Shown here piece by piece: positions 44,980-53,678 of a stretch of DNA of 64,000 bases. Each line of letters starts with the position of its first letter. The first letter of the stretch is position 1. The DNA comes from Lactobacillus isalae (GTDB taxonomy: Bacteria; Bacillota; Bacilli; Lactobacillales; Lactobacillaceae). The translations under genes and the position numbers were made by a program. The stretch is from positions 496,001 through 560,000 of the forward strand of contig NZ_OX443569.1 in the NCBI RefSeq assembly GCF_947539375.1, written 5' to 3'. The notes under the pieces are model-generated. The model saw only the letters and a program-made list of their open reading frames with translations. It had not been told where the DNA came from and searched no databases.

Positions 44980-46356
44980 TTGAAAAACACAGAAAGTAAA
45001 AATGAACGCGTCAATCAGTTGCATCATCAGCATACCTTGTCGCATCATCATCATATGCGTATTCGCTGGCAGGAATTTTTCACAAGCGATAATATTACTC
45101 CAGCAAAAAATGCCACTTTAGCTGAACGATCGGTAATTGTCGGTCATATTGGTATGATGCTCTTGTCATATGGAACAGGAGCTTGGCGAGTAAGATCAGC
45201 AATGAACACGATTGCTCGTTGTTTGGATATGACTTGCAGCACAGATATTGGTTTAGTTTCAATTGAATATACTTGCGTTGATGCTGATGGTAAAAGCTAC
45301 ACTCAGGCCTTAAGCTTACCATCAACTGGAGTCAATACAACGAAGTTAGATCGAATGGAAAACTTTGTCAATCAGTTTAAAAAAGATAATGGTAATTGGA
45401 CGATTGGACAAATTCATAATCGGTTAGAAGAAATTTCGACTATGAAGTCTCAATATTCACCATGGCAAGTTGGTTTAGCTGCTGGATTAGCTTGTGGTGG
45501 ATTTATATTTTTACTTGGTGGAGGAATTTTCGAAGTTATTTGTGCGTTTTTAGGTGCTAGTTGCGGAAATTATGTGCGTCGTAAAATGGCTGATCTCCAC
45601 CTTACAATTTTGGCAAACACTACTGTAGCTGTAGCAGTTGCCTGTGCGGTATATGTTGGTAGCTTTTATTTAATTAGATTATTTTATCCAGTTAGTTTGC
45701 ATCACTTAGATGGATATATTGGGGCGATGCTATTTGTGATTCCTGGATTTCCTTTTATTACGTCTGGACTGGATATTTCTAAACTTGATATGCGATCAGG
45801 ATTAGAGCGGATGGCCTATGCAATTATGATTATTGTCGTTGCAACTGCTGTTGGTTGGGTAATGGCTTTAATTTTAAACTTACATCCGCAGAATTTTGAA
45901 AAACTTGGATTGACACCAGTAGTTTTAACACTATTGAGATTAGTAGCTAGTTTTTGTGGAGTCTTTGGTTTCTCAATTATGTTTAATTCTAAGATTTCAA
46001 TGGCAACAGTTGCTGGTTTGTCAGGAGCAGTTGCAAATACTTTACGTTTGAGCTTAGTTGATTGGTCAAATGTTCCGCCGGCAGTAGCTGCCTTTATCGG
46101 AGCTTTTGTTGCTGGAATGCTTGCATCAATTATTAGACGTAAAATTGGTTTCCCAAGAATTGCGATTACTGTGCCTTCAATCGTAATTATGGTTCCTGGA
46201 CTGTATATGTATCGAGCAATGTTTAATTTGGGATTAACTTCATTAAATGCTGGAGCATTATGGATGGTTCAGGCTTTAATGATTGTCATTTGTTTACCAT
46301 TAGGATTGATTGCAGCTAGAATTTTAATGGACAAAGATTGGCGTCATGCAGGATAA
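44980..46356 (+). CDS. Threonine/serine exporter family protein (ThrE-like, fused halves)
   Basis: 458 aa from TTG 44980, with GGGGA 9 nt upstream; the nearby ATG at 44973 is in a frame that stops at once. An N-terminal soluble part (about 30-150) is followed by ten membrane helices in two sets, the ThrE/DUF1212 plus DUF3815 arrangement in one chain. Typical elements are YGTGAWRVRSAM and IARCLDM early, and PGFPFITSGLDISKLD and VMVPGLYMYRAMFNLG later. A His-rich stretch sits at 15-26 (LHHQHTLSHHHHMR). Likely export of small amino acids; substrate not proven. Confidence 0.83.
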   Translation: MKNTESKNERVNQLHHQHTLSHHHHMRIRWQEFFTSDNITPAKNATLAERSVIVGHIGMMLLSYGTGAWRVRSAMNTIARCLDMTCSTDIGLVSIEYTCVDADGKSYTQALSLPSTGVNTTKLDRMENFVNQFKKDNGNWTIGQIHNRLEEISTMKSQYSPWQVGLAAGLACGGFIFLLGGGIFEVICAFLGASCGNYVRRKMADLHLTILANTTVAVAVACAVYVGSFYLIRLFYPVSLHHLDGYIGAMLFVIPGFPFITSGLDISKLDMRSGLERMAYAIMIIVVATAVGWVMALILNLHPQNFEKLGLTPVVLTLLRLVASFCGVFGFSIMFNSKISMATVAGLSGAVANTLRLSLVDWSNVPPAVAAFIGAFVAGMLASIIRRKIGFPRIAITVPSIVIMVPGLYMYRAMFNLGLTSLNAGALWMVQALMIVICLPLGLIAARILMDKDWRHAG

Positions 46357-46365
46357 ATTTTTATG

Positions 46366-46406
46366 AAAAAAAGTTGCTATAGAATTTAAACTATAGCAAC
46401 TTTTTT
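46366..46406 (+). terminator. Terminator after the exporter gene
   Basis: AAAAAAGTTGCTATAG pairs with CTATAGCAACTTTTTT around an 8-nt loop. Confidence 0.9.
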
Positions 46407-46456
46407 CGTATAATTAATAGAACGATAGAATAGAAAATGAAGAATGAGTGACGATT

Positions 46457-47473
46457 ATGCAAAAGAAAATCTTATTGCTTTCTACTGGTGGAACAATTGC
46501 TTCAGTTGTATCAGATGCAGGTCTAGTTCCTAAAGAATCTGGAGAACAATTAATTAATATGTTGGGTGAGTTGCCGTATGATATTACGGTTGAAGATATT
46601 TTGCAATTAGATTCTTCTAATATTCAACCAGAAGAGTGGAAGTTAATTGCAGAGAAGATATTTGAAAATCGAAATAAGTATGATGGAATTGTAGTTTCTC
46701 ACGGAACAGATACAATGGCATATACTGCCTCAATGCTTGCTTTTATGCTTCAAAATATTAATATCCCGGTTGTTCTGACTGGAAGCCAGGTTCCGATTAA
46801 CGTAATTTTGAGTGATGCACCTGATAATTTGAAATTAGCTTTTGCTGCAGCAGCAAGTTGCCATCCAAATATTTATCTGGCTTTTGATCAAAAGGTAATG
46901 CTTGGATGCCGTAGTGTAAAGGTTAGAACAATAAATTTTGACGCTTTTGAAAGTGTGAATGTTCCACCTGTTGCAAGAGTTACATCTGATGGACTTGTTT
47001 TTTCTGAACAAAATTTACCAAAAAACACTAAAGAATGTACTTTAAATACAGAAATTAACCCACAGGTTTCTTTAGTAAAATTATTCCCTGGATTTGATCC
47101 TAATTTGCTATTTGCTATGGTTGATAGTGGATGTCAAGGAATTGTAATTGAAGCTTACGGTTTAGGTGGTATGAATTACATTAGAAGAAATATGGTGGCT
47201 GCTGTTGGAAAACTAATCCGCAAGGGTATCCCAATTATTGCTACTAGTCAATGTTTATATGAAAGAAGCGATCTTACTAAGTACGAAGTAGGTAGAGAGG
47301 CTCTTCTTGAAGGTGCAATTAGTGCTCGAGATATGACTTCTGAGAGTGCAATCACTAAGTTAATGTGGGGACTTGGGCAAGGCTGGAATGTTCACGAAAT
47401 TTCTGAGTTCTTTAACACTGATATAGCTGGTGAAGTCACTATTGAAAAAGATGATAACCTACACGTAGATTGA
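46457..47473 (+). CDS. ansA: Asparaginase, type I (cytoplasmic)
   Basis: 338 aa from ATG 46457; a GTG three codons earlier is possible. N-terminal STGGTIASV with the nucleophilic Thr, VSHGTDTMAYTASML with the second catalytic Thr-Asp pair, then LTGSQVP and IEAYGLGGMNY. No signal peptide, consistent with the EcAI type. It hydrolyses asparagine to aspartate and ammonia. It is followed after 15 nt by a P-type ATPase and probably shares its transcript. Confidence 0.93.
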   Translation: MQKKILLLSTGGTIASVVSDAGLVPKESGEQLINMLGELPYDITVEDILQLDSSNIQPEEWKLIAEKIFENRNKYDGIVVSHGTDTMAYTASMLAFMLQNINIPVVLTGSQVPINVILSDAPDNLKLAFAAAASCHPNIYLAFDQKVMLGCRSVKVRTINFDAFESVNVPPVARVTSDGLVFSEQNLPKNTKECTLNTEINPQVSLVKLFPGFDPNLLFAMVDSGCQGIVIEAYGLGGMNYIRRNMVAAVGKLIRKGIPIIATSQCLYERSDLTKYEVGREALLEGAISARDMTSESAITKLMWGLGQGWNVHEISEFFNTDIAGEVTIEKDDNLHVD

Positions 47474-47488
47474 TTTTTAAGGATAGAA

Positions 47489-49915
47489 ATGAAAGAAAAT
47501 TTTAAGCAACCAATTGGGTTAACGAGTGCAGAGGTTGACCAAAGAACTAAAGAAGGTAAAGTAAACCGTGCTGTTAATGATCAAGCGAAGACAACATGGC
47601 AAATTATTAAAGAAAATACTTTTACCTATTTCAACTTGATTTTTTTAGTATTAGCAATTCTTTTGGTAATTGTTGGTGAGTATAAAGATCTAACTTTTTT
47701 GCCTGTAATTATTGCTAATATGATCATTGGTATTGTTCAAGAATTAAGGGCCAAAAGTGTTTTAGACAAATTAAATGTAATGAATACGACAAAGATTGCC
47801 GTAATTCGTAATCAAAAAGAAGAAGTTATTCCCATCGAAGATTTAGTCTTAGGTGATGTAATTGTGCTTCAAACCGGTGATCAAATCCCGGCTGATGGTC
47901 AGGTGATTTCTGGAACATTACGCGTAAATGAGTCTTTATTAACTGGAGAAGCTGACGAAATAGAGAAAGACGCTGGGGCAGATTTGATGTCCGGAAGCTT
48001 CGTAGTTGCCGGCAAAGCCTATGCTCGTCTTGAAAAAGTTGGGAAGAACTCTTATGTTTCTAAGTTAACTTTAGAAGCTAAGGCAATGAATTCAAAAGAA
48101 GGATCAGAAATGGTCCGTTCAATTAATAAGTTAATTAAATGGGTTGGAATCATTATTATCCCATGTGGAATTGCGCTTTTTATTGTGGCTAGATATGTAA
48201 ACCACCTGAATTTAGCTGATAGCGTGGTATCGATGGAAGCAGCAGTAATTGGGATGATCCCAGAAGGGCTATATTTGTTAACAACTATAGCTTTGGCTTT
48301 AGCTGCAATGCGTTTAGCTCGTTCCCAGGTAATGCTTCATGATATGAAAAGTGTTGAAACTTTAGCAAGAGTTAATGTTTTATGTGTCGATAAAACTGGA
48401 ACTATTACCGAGCCAAAGATGGAAGTTGAAAAGATTATTCCAGTCAATATAAGTAAGAATGATTTAGCAAAAGATATTTCTGTTTTTGCTCAAAACATGC
48501 CACATGATAATGCCACAATTAAAGCTGTGGCGAAGACTTTTAATCAGAAGTTTAATATCCAAGCAGAGAGAATTATTCCCTTCACGTCAGTGAATAAGTA
48601 TAGTGGCGCTATTATTGGTAAAGATACGTTGTTAATGGGTGCGCCTGAATTTGTATTGCGTGGACAATTTAAAAACTATGAAAAAGATATAAACCAGTAT
48701 ACTAGTCAAGGCTATCGTGTTTTAGCTTTTGCAAAATATCCAGAAGCTTTGGAGGATGAAAAGCAGCAACTTTCTAAAGAAGTTGAACTACTTGGCTATA
48801 TTTTGATTTCTAATCCAATTCGAAAAGAAGCTAAGAGCACCTTTAAGTACTTTGAACGTCAAGGAGTAAATGTCAAGGTTATTTCAGGTGACAATCCGTT
48901 AACAGTAGCTAGAGTAGCTAAGCAAGCTGGAATTAAGGATGCTGATAAACTAATTGATGCTACTGAAATTGGTGAAGGTGACTACGAAGAAGTTGTTAGA
49001 AAATATAATGTTTTTGGTCGAGTTAAGCCAGATCAAAAGAAGAAGTTAATTAAGGCACTTCAAAAAAATGGTAATACAGTTGCCATGACTGGAGACGGTG
49101 TTAACGATATTTTGGCGATGAAGAGCGCAGATTGCTCAATTGCGATGGCATCGGGAAATAGTGCAGCGGTTCAGGCTTCTCAAGTAGTATTGCTTGATTC
49201 TGATTTTGCTAGAATGCCCAAGGTTGTTGATGAAGGTAGAAAAGTAGTTAATAACATTGAAAGATCAGCTAGCTTATTCCTAGTTAAAAATATTTTTTCA
49301 TTCTTAATGGCTATTTTCTCTTTAGCATTTGCAATGTCCTATCCATTAAGACCAGCACAAATTGCTTTGATTTCTGCCTTTACGATTGGGCTACCATCAT
49401 TTTTACTTGCTCTTGAAAATAACTATAACCGAATTCGTGGGAAATTTATTCCAAATGTGTTGTCACGTGCAATCCCAGGTGGAATTACAGATATGTTAGC
49501 TGTATCAATTTTGGTAGTCGCAGATATGGTGTTAGCTTTAGGACGACAAGAAGTTGCTACAACAGCAACGATGCTTTTAGTAGCTGTAGGGATGATGGTT
49601 CTATACCATATTTCAAGGCCACTAAATAAATTCAGATGGACTGTCTTAGGTGGTTCGTTCTTAGCGCTAGTCTTAGCTGTTATTTTCTTCCATAATTTAT
49701 TTGCTCTTTCACGCATCTCGGCAACGGCAGTATTTTTACTATTAGTATTATTCTTTGCGGAAATTACTATTTTTAGACTCTTAAGTAAATTTGCAGATGG
49801 AGTAAGAGAGGTCTTAGTGGTATATGACCAAAAAGGAAAAGATTTGACTTTAAACGATATCAAACAGGCATATCGTAAGGGAAGAAACTTGGTAAATATG
49901 CCAGCAGTAAAATAA
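47489..49915 (+). CDS. Cation-translocating P-type ATPase (type II-like)
   Basis: 808 aa. LTGEADEI is the actuator loop (TGES type); VDKTGTITEPK carries the phosphorylated Asp near 301. VISGDNPLTVARVAKQAG and MTGDGVNDILAMKSADCSIAMASGN follow. IGMIPEGLYLL in the fourth membrane helix is the PEGL form found in type II (Ca2+ and related) pumps. Ten membrane helices are likely. It is distinct from the proton pump at 27710-29977 (different length, longer C-terminal membrane part). Ion unknown. Operon with ansA. Confidence 0.87.
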   Translation: MKENFKQPIGLTSAEVDQRTKEGKVNRAVNDQAKTTWQIIKENTFTYFNLIFLVLAILLVIVGEYKDLTFLPVIIANMIIGIVQELRAKSVLDKLNVMNTTKIAVIRNQKEEVIPIEDLVLGDVIVLQTGDQIPADGQVISGTLRVNESLLTGEADEIEKDAGADLMSGSFVVAGKAYARLEKVGKNSYVSKLTLEAKAMNSKEGSEMVRSINKLIKWVGIIIIPCGIALFIVARYVNHLNLADSVVSMEAAVIGMIPEGLYLLTTIALALAAMRLARSQVMLHDMKSVETLARVNVLCVDKTGTITEPKMEVEKIIPVNISKNDLAKDISVFAQNMPHDNATIKAVAKTFNQKFNIQAERIIPFTSVNKYSGAIIGKDTLLMGAPEFVLRGQFKNYEKDINQYTSQGYRVLAFAKYPEALEDEKQQLSKEVELLGYILISNPIRKEAKSTFKYFERQGVNVKVISGDNPLTVARVAKQAGIKDADKLIDATEIGEGDYEEVVRKYNVFGRVKPDQKKKLIKALQKNGNTVAMTGDGVNDILAMKSADCSIAMASGNSAAVQASQVVLLDSDFARMPKVVDEGRKVVNNIERSASLFLVKNIFSFLMAIFSLAFAMSYPLRPAQIALISAFTIGLPSFLLALENNYNRIRGKFIPNVLSRAIPGGITDMLAVSILVVADMVLALGRQEVATTATMLLVAVGMMVLYHISRPLNKFRWTVLGGSFLALVLAVIFFHNLFALSRISATAVFLLLVLFFAEITIFRLLSKFADGVREVLVVYDQKGKDLTLNDIKQAYRKGRNLVNMPAVK

Positions 49916-49994
49916 ATTATTAAATAAGTATAAATTTTTTACTACTTGAATGATACAATTAAGCAGTTAAGTCAATATTTATCAGAGGTTAAAA

Positions 49995-51686
49995 ATGAAA
50001 ACTAGTAATATAGAAAAGTATAAGAATAAATTAATAGATTATCTTATCCCGATAATTTTAAGTTTAGTAATTGCAACTATCTTAATTTGGACAGAACTAA
50101 GTACTAGGTCGGGGCTTACTTTAGATGATACTGCTTTTCATTTTCATCGCTTTTATGATACCTATCAGCAAATACAAAACCATAATTTCTCTTATTTTCA
50201 AATGAATTATGGAATGGGAGCAAGTGGTCGAATAGTTAATGCACTCTATGGACCATTTTTAGCGTATATAATGGGTTTTTTACTCCTATTTTGTAGCTCA
50301 TGGCTTCGCTTCCAAGTTGTCATAACATATCTAATTTTTATAATTGGTGGATTGGGAATTTACCATTTAGGAAGAAAAGTAAAGATGTCAAGAATGGTTG
50401 CTTCAGTAATTACAGCCTTATTTTTGACAACTGGATACATTGCATATTGGCCGAGATCAAATGCTTTTAATTCCTGGGGAGCTATTTTAATACCTTTTAT
50501 TTTGATTCAAGGTATTAACTTGCTAAATAATCATAAAAAACGATTTAGTTGGATTAGTTTAGGCGTTGTAATGGCGATTGTGGCTCAAATTCATTTGTTG
50601 AGTACATTCTTTGCTATTTTAGCTTTAATTCCATTCTTTATTTATGGCCTGGTTTTAACTGAAAATAAGCGTCAAATGTGGTTTGACGTATTTAAAGCTG
50701 TTGGTTTATTTGTTGTGTTGACTGCAAATGTCTGGGGCGCATTTTTATTACTGTATCCAACTAATCAAATGGCGTCGCCAATAGACTATTCTCCAGTTTT
50801 AACTTCTGTTAACTTATCAGTTGCTGGAACAAGCACAATGTGGACGTCAATAACTGAAGTTACCTTGCTTTTGTTTATTGTTCAACTAATCTATATTGTA
50901 TTTAACTTTAAATCTTCAAGAATCAATACTCTTGTAACGCTTGAGGGCTGGGTATTTCTTTATCTCAGTTCAAACTTATTCCCATGGCAATTTGTTAAAG
51001 ATAATTTTCCAGCTGTAACAGGATATCTGCAGTTTCCTAACCGTTTTACTGTTGTAGCATATCCGTTATTATTTATTGGCATTGGTTTAACGATTACAGA
51101 GCTAATTAAGAATCATGGTAAGAAGCTTGGCATGCTAGCTAGTGCATTGGCTGTTGTGGTAGTTTTATTCAATGTTAGAGCTGATTTTAATGAAATCAAC
51201 AACAATATTTCTTATAACAAAGGAATTACCAGTAATGTTGCAGAAATGCAAGAAAAGGGACTAAAAGCATATATTGATAAGATTGAAATCAATAGTCCAG
51301 ATTATCTTCCTGTTCAAAAGAAAATTAAATCTGGTGATATCACAGGGATGCTAATGAGTATGGCAGAGCAGAGAAAAGGATTTAGCAAGACGGCCTTAAC
51401 TGGTGGACGCTTAGAAATTAAGTGGAATGGAAAGAATGCTAAGTCAACTACACTACCAATTTTCCTTTATCGTCAATCTGAACTAATAGTAAACGGCAAA
51501 AAGACAAATCCAAAGCTCAATGAAATTGGGATGCCGATTGTTAAGTCAAAACAGGGGAAAAATACTGCAATTCTTTCGTTCAAAACTCCAACTTGGTTTA
51601 TAATTCTACTTTACATTTCAATCCTTGGTTGGGTAGTAATGTTAGTTTATTGCGTGTTTAGATTAGTTAAAATAGCTAAAAAATAA
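49995..51686 (+). CDS. Polytopic membrane protein, PTPS-related / GT-C-like
   Basis: 563 aa with about 11-12 membrane helices. The first outer loop has GLTLDDTAFHFHRFY, an acidic pair followed by aromatic and His residues, as in GT-C type glycosyltransferases and the PTPS-related membrane family. A soluble extracellular region at about 420-525 is followed by a final helix and a basic end. A role in transfer of a lipid-linked sugar or other wall-polymer group is plausible but not shown. It stands alone with its own terminator. Confidence 0.65.
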   Translation: MKTSNIEKYKNKLIDYLIPIILSLVIATILIWTELSTRSGLTLDDTAFHFHRFYDTYQQIQNHNFSYFQMNYGMGASGRIVNALYGPFLAYIMGFLLLFCSSWLRFQVVITYLIFIIGGLGIYHLGRKVKMSRMVASVITALFLTTGYIAYWPRSNAFNSWGAILIPFILIQGINLLNNHKKRFSWISLGVVMAIVAQIHLLSTFFAILALIPFFIYGLVLTENKRQMWFDVFKAVGLFVVLTANVWGAFLLLYPTNQMASPIDYSPVLTSVNLSVAGTSTMWTSITEVTLLLFIVQLIYIVFNFKSSRINTLVTLEGWVFLYLSSNLFPWQFVKDNFPAVTGYLQFPNRFTVVAYPLLFIGIGLTITELIKNHGKKLGMLASALAVVVVLFNVRADFNEINNNISYNKGITSNVAEMQEKGLKAYIDKIEINSPDYLPVQKKIKSGDITGMLMSMAEQRKGFSKTALTGGRLEIKWNGKNAKSTTLPIFLYRQSELIVNGKKTNPKLNEIGMPIVKSKQGKNTAILSFKTPTWFIILLYISILGWVVMLVYCVFRLVKIAKK

Positions 51687-51690
51687 TGCA

Positions 51691-51735
51691 AAAAAACTTC
51701 CTAAAACTAGAATTTCTAGTCTGAGGAAGTTTTTT
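51691..51735. terminator. Bidirectional terminator between the membrane protein and ybaK-like genes
   Basis: AAAAAACTTCCT pairs with AGGAAGTTTTTT; an inner ACTAG/CTAGT pair strengthens the stem. Confidence 0.85.
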
Positions 51736-51736
51736 A

Positions 51737-52240
51737 TTACTCTAATAAATCAACAAAAGTAGCATCCGTAACTTTTTGTAAATCTTCTGGATTAATCATA
51801 ATACTGCGTCCAACTTCACCACTTGAAACGGCAATTTGATCGTGATCCTTCATACTGCTATCTAAGTAGATGGGAAAGTGATGCTTTTGATAAATACCGA
51901 TCGGTGTGTTTGCGCCGTGAACATAACCAGTTGTTGCCACTAACTTCTTGAGAGGAAGCAGTTCACATTTTTTATTACCAGAAGCTTTAGCAAGTTTTTT
52001 CATACTCAAATGTTCAGTGACTGGTACAACGCCAACTACTGGACTATTTTTATTTCCTTCACATACTAAGGTTTTGTAGACCAAAGCCTCTTCATCGTCT
52101 AAAATGGAAGTATCCATTTGTTTAACATCACCTTTTTGAATGGTGTTAAATGATAATTGTTTATATGGAATTTTTTGTTGGTCGAGCATTTTTTCGACTA
52201 ACGTCTTATTAAGTTTTTTCTTTTTATTTTTTTTCGACAT
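51737..52240 (-). CDS. ybaK: Cys-tRNA(Pro) deacylase (YbaK/EbsC family)
   Basis: 167 aa from ATG 52240; a GTG three codons earlier lies inside the AAGGTGAG ribosome binding site. Lysine-rich N-terminus (MSKKNKKKKLNK), then the YbaK fold: VYKTLVCEG with the key Lys, VVGVVPVTEHLSMKKLAKA, TGYVHGANTPIGI with the GxxSP/GANTP region, and ISSGEVGRSIMINPEDL. It removes cysteine wrongly attached to tRNA-Pro. Monocistronic, divergent from prmA. Confidence 0.92.
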   Translation of the reverse strand: MSKKNKKKKLNKTLVEKMLDQQKIPYKQLSFNTIQKGDVKQMDTSILDDEEALVYKTLVCEGNKNSPVVGVVPVTEHLSMKKLAKASGNKKCELLPLKKLVATTGYVHGANTPIGIYQKHHFPIYLDSSMKDHDQIAVSSGEVGRSIMINPEDLQKVTDATFVDLLE

Positions 52241-52301
52241 TTTTCTCACCTTTTAATATCATAAACGTGGGAATTTAACATGTCAAAAGGGGACAAGTGT
52301 A

Positions 52302-53249
52302 GTGAAATTATTAGCAATAAAAATTGAATGTAGTCATGAATTAGAAGACGGCTTAAGTTTTTTCGTCCAAGATGAATTAAATGCACAAGGAATTGAGAGT
52401 CGCAAGCGAAGTGATTTTATTGCTGAAGGCGAGAAACACGACAGTAGCTTAGTTGAACTTGGTGATATTGAAAACTTGCCAAAGGATTTAGAATTAACAG
52501 TATATTTTGATTATGAAAATGCTGATAAAAAAGAGTTAGTTAAAAAGATTACTGATAAGATTGCTGAGATGAAGAGCTATGGTTTAAATAGTGGCGAAGT
52601 TTCAATTAGCAGTAAAGAAGTAGCAGACAAAGACTGGAATACTGCTTGGCAAAAATACTATCACGTGATCGATTTTTCTCGTCATTTGGCTATTGTTCCT
52701 GAATGGGAAGATTATCAACCAGTCTTTTCAGATCAAAAATTGATTCGCTTAGATCCTGGTCTTGCTTTTGGAACAGGCGGTCATACTACAACGCAACTGG
52801 TATTACTTGCAATGGAGCGAGCATTAGTTAAACCGATGTCAGTTTTAGATGTTGGAACTGGGTCAGGTATTTTAGCTATTGCTGCTAGCAAATTGGGTGC
52901 AAGTCACGTTTTAGGAACTGATATTTCCGATGAAGCAGTTACTGCTGCTAAAGAAAATATTGCGTTAAATGATGTAGATAATATTGATGTACGCAAGGCT
53001 AACTTATTAAAAGATATTGATGATAAATATGATTTAATTGTGGCCAATATTTTAGCAGATATTTTGTTAGAATTAATTCCAGACTTAGATAGTCATTTGA
53101 ATGAAGAAGGAAAGGTTATTTTCTCAGGAATTGATTATTTGCAATTGCCAAAAATTGAAAAAGCACTTGCAGAAAATGGTTTTGAAATTAAGATGAAAAT
53201 GCAAGAAGGACGCTGGATTGGTCTATTAATTTCTAGAAAGCCAGATTAA
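52302..53249 (+). CDS. prmA: Ribosomal protein L11 methyltransferase
   Basis: 315 aa, GTG start with AAAGGGGA upstream. N-terminal substrate-recruiting domain, then the SAM-dependent methyltransferase core: RLDPGLAFGTGGHTTTQL, VLDVGTGSGILAIAASKLGA, the acidic GTDISDEAV, and VANILADILLELIPDL with the NILA active-site motif. It trimethylates L11. Followed by a small membrane protein gene and then rel. Confidence 0.96.
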   Translation: MKLLAIKIECSHELEDGLSFFVQDELNAQGIESRKRSDFIAEGEKHDSSLVELGDIENLPKDLELTVYFDYENADKKELVKKITDKIAEMKSYGLNSGEVSISSKEVADKDWNTAWQKYYHVIDFSRHLAIVPEWEDYQPVFSDQKLIRLDPGLAFGTGGHTTTQLVLLAMERALVKPMSVLDVGTGSGILAIAASKLGASHVLGTDISDEAVTAAKENIALNDVDNIDVRKANLLKDIDDKYDLIVANILADILLELIPDLDSHLNEEGKVIFSGIDYLQLPKIEKALAENGFEIKMKMQEGRWIGLLISRKPD

Positions 53250-53280
53250 AATAATTTATTAAAAGAAAAGGTAAGCAAAA

Positions 53281-53661
53281 ATGAAGAAAAATAGTGAAGA
53301 AAAGAAAAATTTTAATTTTAAGGCTTGGTGGAGTAAAATAAATGAAAAATCATTTATGCCACTTATTTGGTTAACTTTATTAGGAGTAATTGTCTGGATT
53401 ATTTGTCCGCTAGTCCACTTAAGTCGTGTTTGGCGAATTGGATTGGTTTTCTTTATTTTTAATAGTTATTTAAGTTATCAAATTGGTCGTATTATGCAAA
53501 TTAGAAAATTAAGTTATTGGTGGCTTCTTCTTTTCCCAATAGTTTTTGCCATTGCAGTCTTGATTCATTTTGCAAAATATAACTTCTTACTCTGCTTAGT
53601 ATATTTAAGTTTTGAATTATTTGGTCTCTGGCATGATGATTTTTACAAAGAAAAGAAATAA
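53281..53661 (+). CDS. Small membrane protein of unknown function
   Basis: 126 aa, with an AAAGGTAAG site upstream. A charged N-terminus (about 1-25) is followed by three or four membrane segments (about 27-48, 52-70, 80-98 and 100-118) rich in Trp, Leu and Ile. I do not recognise the family. It sits in the translation and stress cluster prmA-rel-dtd, 31 nt after prmA and 17 nt before rel, so it is probably co-transcribed. No catalytic motif is visible. Confidence 0.75.
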   Translation: MKKNSEEKKNFNFKAWWSKINEKSFMPLIWLTLLGVIVWIICPLVHLSRVWRIGLVFFIFNSYLSYQIGRIMQIRKLSYWWLLLFPIVFAIAVLIHFAKYNFLLCLVYLSFELFGLWHDDFYKEKK

Positions 53662-53678
53662 AGAATAGGTGATGCTTT

